Source of the DNA: Bacillus_BE sp042263505
GTDB lineage: Bacteria > Bacillota > Bacilli > Bacillales > Cytobacillaceae
Direction: 5' to 3'
NCBI RefSeq assembly: GCF_042263505.1
Contig: NZ_JBHKFI010000001.1
Span: 372,001 to 436,000 of the forward strand
Length of the DNA stretch: 64,000 nt
The translations under genes were made by a program, and so were the position numbers. Positions 63,099-64,000 of the stretch are shown piece after piece (positions within the stretch are counted from its first letter, which is position 1; each line of letters starts with the position of its first letter). The notes below the pieces were generated by a model. It ran no database searches, had not been told where the DNA came from, and saw only the letters and a list, made by a program, of their open reading frames with translations.

Positions 63099-63265
63099 TA
63101 ATTGACTATAGGGCGAGAAAAATTTTGGGCTGTAACAGCGTAGGACATGAATTTTTAATTTCATCACTAGCGAGATATTAAACAGAAAGTTACAAGCAAC
63201 TGGGAAAATAGAATTTTAAACAAGCGAGCTATTAAACAATTATACTATGAATTGGAGTGAATGAC

Positions 63266-64000
63266 ATGCACTTAAGATTGACTGATGAACAAAGAATGGT
63301 CCAGCAAACCATTAGAAAATTTGTCGAAAATGAACTAATTCCTCTTGAGAATGAGGTTCTTCGAAATGAAAGAGCCGGGAGACCTGGATTATCTGCTGAA
63401 AAAATGGAAGAACTTCAATTAAAGGCAAAAGAATTTGGGTTCTGGGGAATTAACACACCAGAGAAATACGGTGGAGCAGATTTAGGACAAACGATGATGG
63501 CTCTAGTTTTTATGGAGATTTCTAAAACTTTTGTGCCATTTAAGTTTGGAGGATCGGCTGATAATATCCTTTATTATGCGAACGGAGAGCAAAAGAAAAA
63601 GTACTTAATTCCGACTATTAATGGTGAGAAAAAATCTTGTTTTGCCATGACTGAGCCAGGTGCGGGGTCTGATACGCGAAATATTAAGATGTCCGCAGTT
63701 AAAGATGGAAATGAGTGGGTTCTAAACGGAGAAAAAACGTTTATTACAGGTGGAAATGAAGCCGATTTTGTTATGGTTATTGCCATTACCGATAAAGAAT
63801 TACATCAAAAAACAGGTCGAGAAGGCGTGACATGTTTTATTGTTGATCGCGACATGGGCTGGAAATCTGAATACATCGATACAATGGGAGAGTGGGGTCC
63901 TGCATCTTTAGTATTTGATAATGTCCGTGTTCCAGAGGAAAATATTCTTGGCGAAATCCATGGAGGCTATAAACTGGGTCTTGAGTGGATCGGATTTGCG
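63266..64000 (+). CDS. Acyl-CoA dehydrogenase, 3'-truncated by the window edge
   Basis: 245 codons visible from ATG 63266 (after TTGGAGTGA), open to the window end. Acyl-CoA dehydrogenase N-terminal and middle domains: LRLTDEQRMVQQTIRKFV, WGINTPEKYGGADLG, CFAMTEPGAGSDTRN, FITGGNEADFVMVIA, VFDNVRVPEENILGE. The C-terminal domain with the catalytic base lies outside. It has its own sigma-54 promoter and upstream elements. Confidence 0.93.
   Translation, partial: MHLRLTDEQRMVQQTIRKFVENELIPLENEVLRNERAGRPGLSAEKMEELQLKAKEFGFWGINTPEKYGGADLGQTMMALVFMEISKTFVPFKFGGSADNILYYANGEQKKKYLIPTINGEKKSCFAMTEPGAGSDTRNIKMSAVKDGNEWVLNGEKTFITGGNEADFVMVIAITDKELHQKTGREGVTCFIVDRDMGWKSEYIDTMGEWGPASLVFDNVRVPEENILGEIHGGYKLGLEWIGFA

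Larger units (their letters stand above)
62731..63265. other. 535-bp gap with an SDR remnant and a sigma-54 control region
   Basis: The first half carries decayed coding sequence of a short-chain dehydrogenase (62831-62918). The second half is regulatory: TTGATTCAT with ATTAATTCAA (62952-62979), TTGATTCAAT (63015-63024) and the -24/-12 promoter (63082-63098). Confidence 0.7.

Overview
The window looks like chromosomal DNA of an endospore-forming Bacillaceae bacterium (Bacillus/Neobacillus/Cytobacillus type; the genus is inferred). It is AT-rich with strong GGAGG-type ribosome binding sites and many TTG/GTG starts. It carries typical Bacillus families: YkuD L,D-transpeptidase, YjfB, DUF2187, DUF3231, the yngJIHGFE block, a T-box leader and SigL (sigma-54) regulation. 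I see no rRNA, tRNA, intact insertion sequence, prophage or CRISPR array.

Layout. 1-2.5 kb: the 3' part of methylmalonate-semialdehyde dehydrogenase and a class III aminotransferase, separated by a structured repeat-like element. 2.9-7.8 kb: GIY-YIG protein, an RNase J1-like paralogue, a DUF2187 protein and a PadR/HAAS/TolB-like membrane operon. 7.9-9.7 kb: minus-strand ykuD, DUF3231 and a small unknown gene. 9.9-18.3 kb: TetR regulator plus a complete leucine/isovalerate-type catabolic operon (yngJ-I-HA-HB-G-F-E order). 18.5-21.1 kb: a leader RNA candidate, a CaiB/BaiF CoA-transferase and a glutaryl-CoA-dehydrogenase-like enzyme. 21.3-26.5 kb: mixed single genes, including a 57-codon yjfB and a 22-codon stump of an MFS transporter. 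26.9-34.8 kb: class B PBP2, T-box-regulated argS, small membrane genes and a methyltransferase. 35.0-35.8 kb: an apparently non-autonomous mobile element with about 100-bp imperfect inverted ends. 35.9-37.8 kb: spermidine synthase-like and N-formylglutamate amidohydrolase-like genes.

38.1-47.0 kb is the most unusual region. It is a tight six-gene operon: an amidoligase fused to a YheC/D ATP-grasp, a MurF-like ligase, PEP mutase with an extra C-terminal domain, phosphonopyruvate decarboxylase, a nucleotidyltransferase fused to 2-aminoethylphosphonate (AEP) transaminase, and a Nudix hydrolase. Enzyme order predicts PEP to phosphonopyruvate to phosphonoacetaldehyde to AEP to a nucleotide-activated AEP. 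Two amide-bond-forming ligases probably join it to an unknown peptide or polymer.

47.2-53.5 kb: a lactone-oxidase/fold-III PLP enzyme pair (minus strand) and a three-subunit molybdenum hydroxylase. 53.9-64 kb: an acyl-CoA catabolic region: FabG-like SDR, two half MaoC hydratases, a PanE-like reductase, a sigma-54 activator, then an acyl-CoA ligase/dehydrogenase/thiolase operon and a further acyl-CoA dehydrogenase cut by the window end. Both target units have -24/-12 sigma-54 promoters and share an upstream TTGATTCAAT element, so the activator probably controls both. The 9.9-18 kb and 53.9 kb catabolic operons share a TetR-like operator motif.
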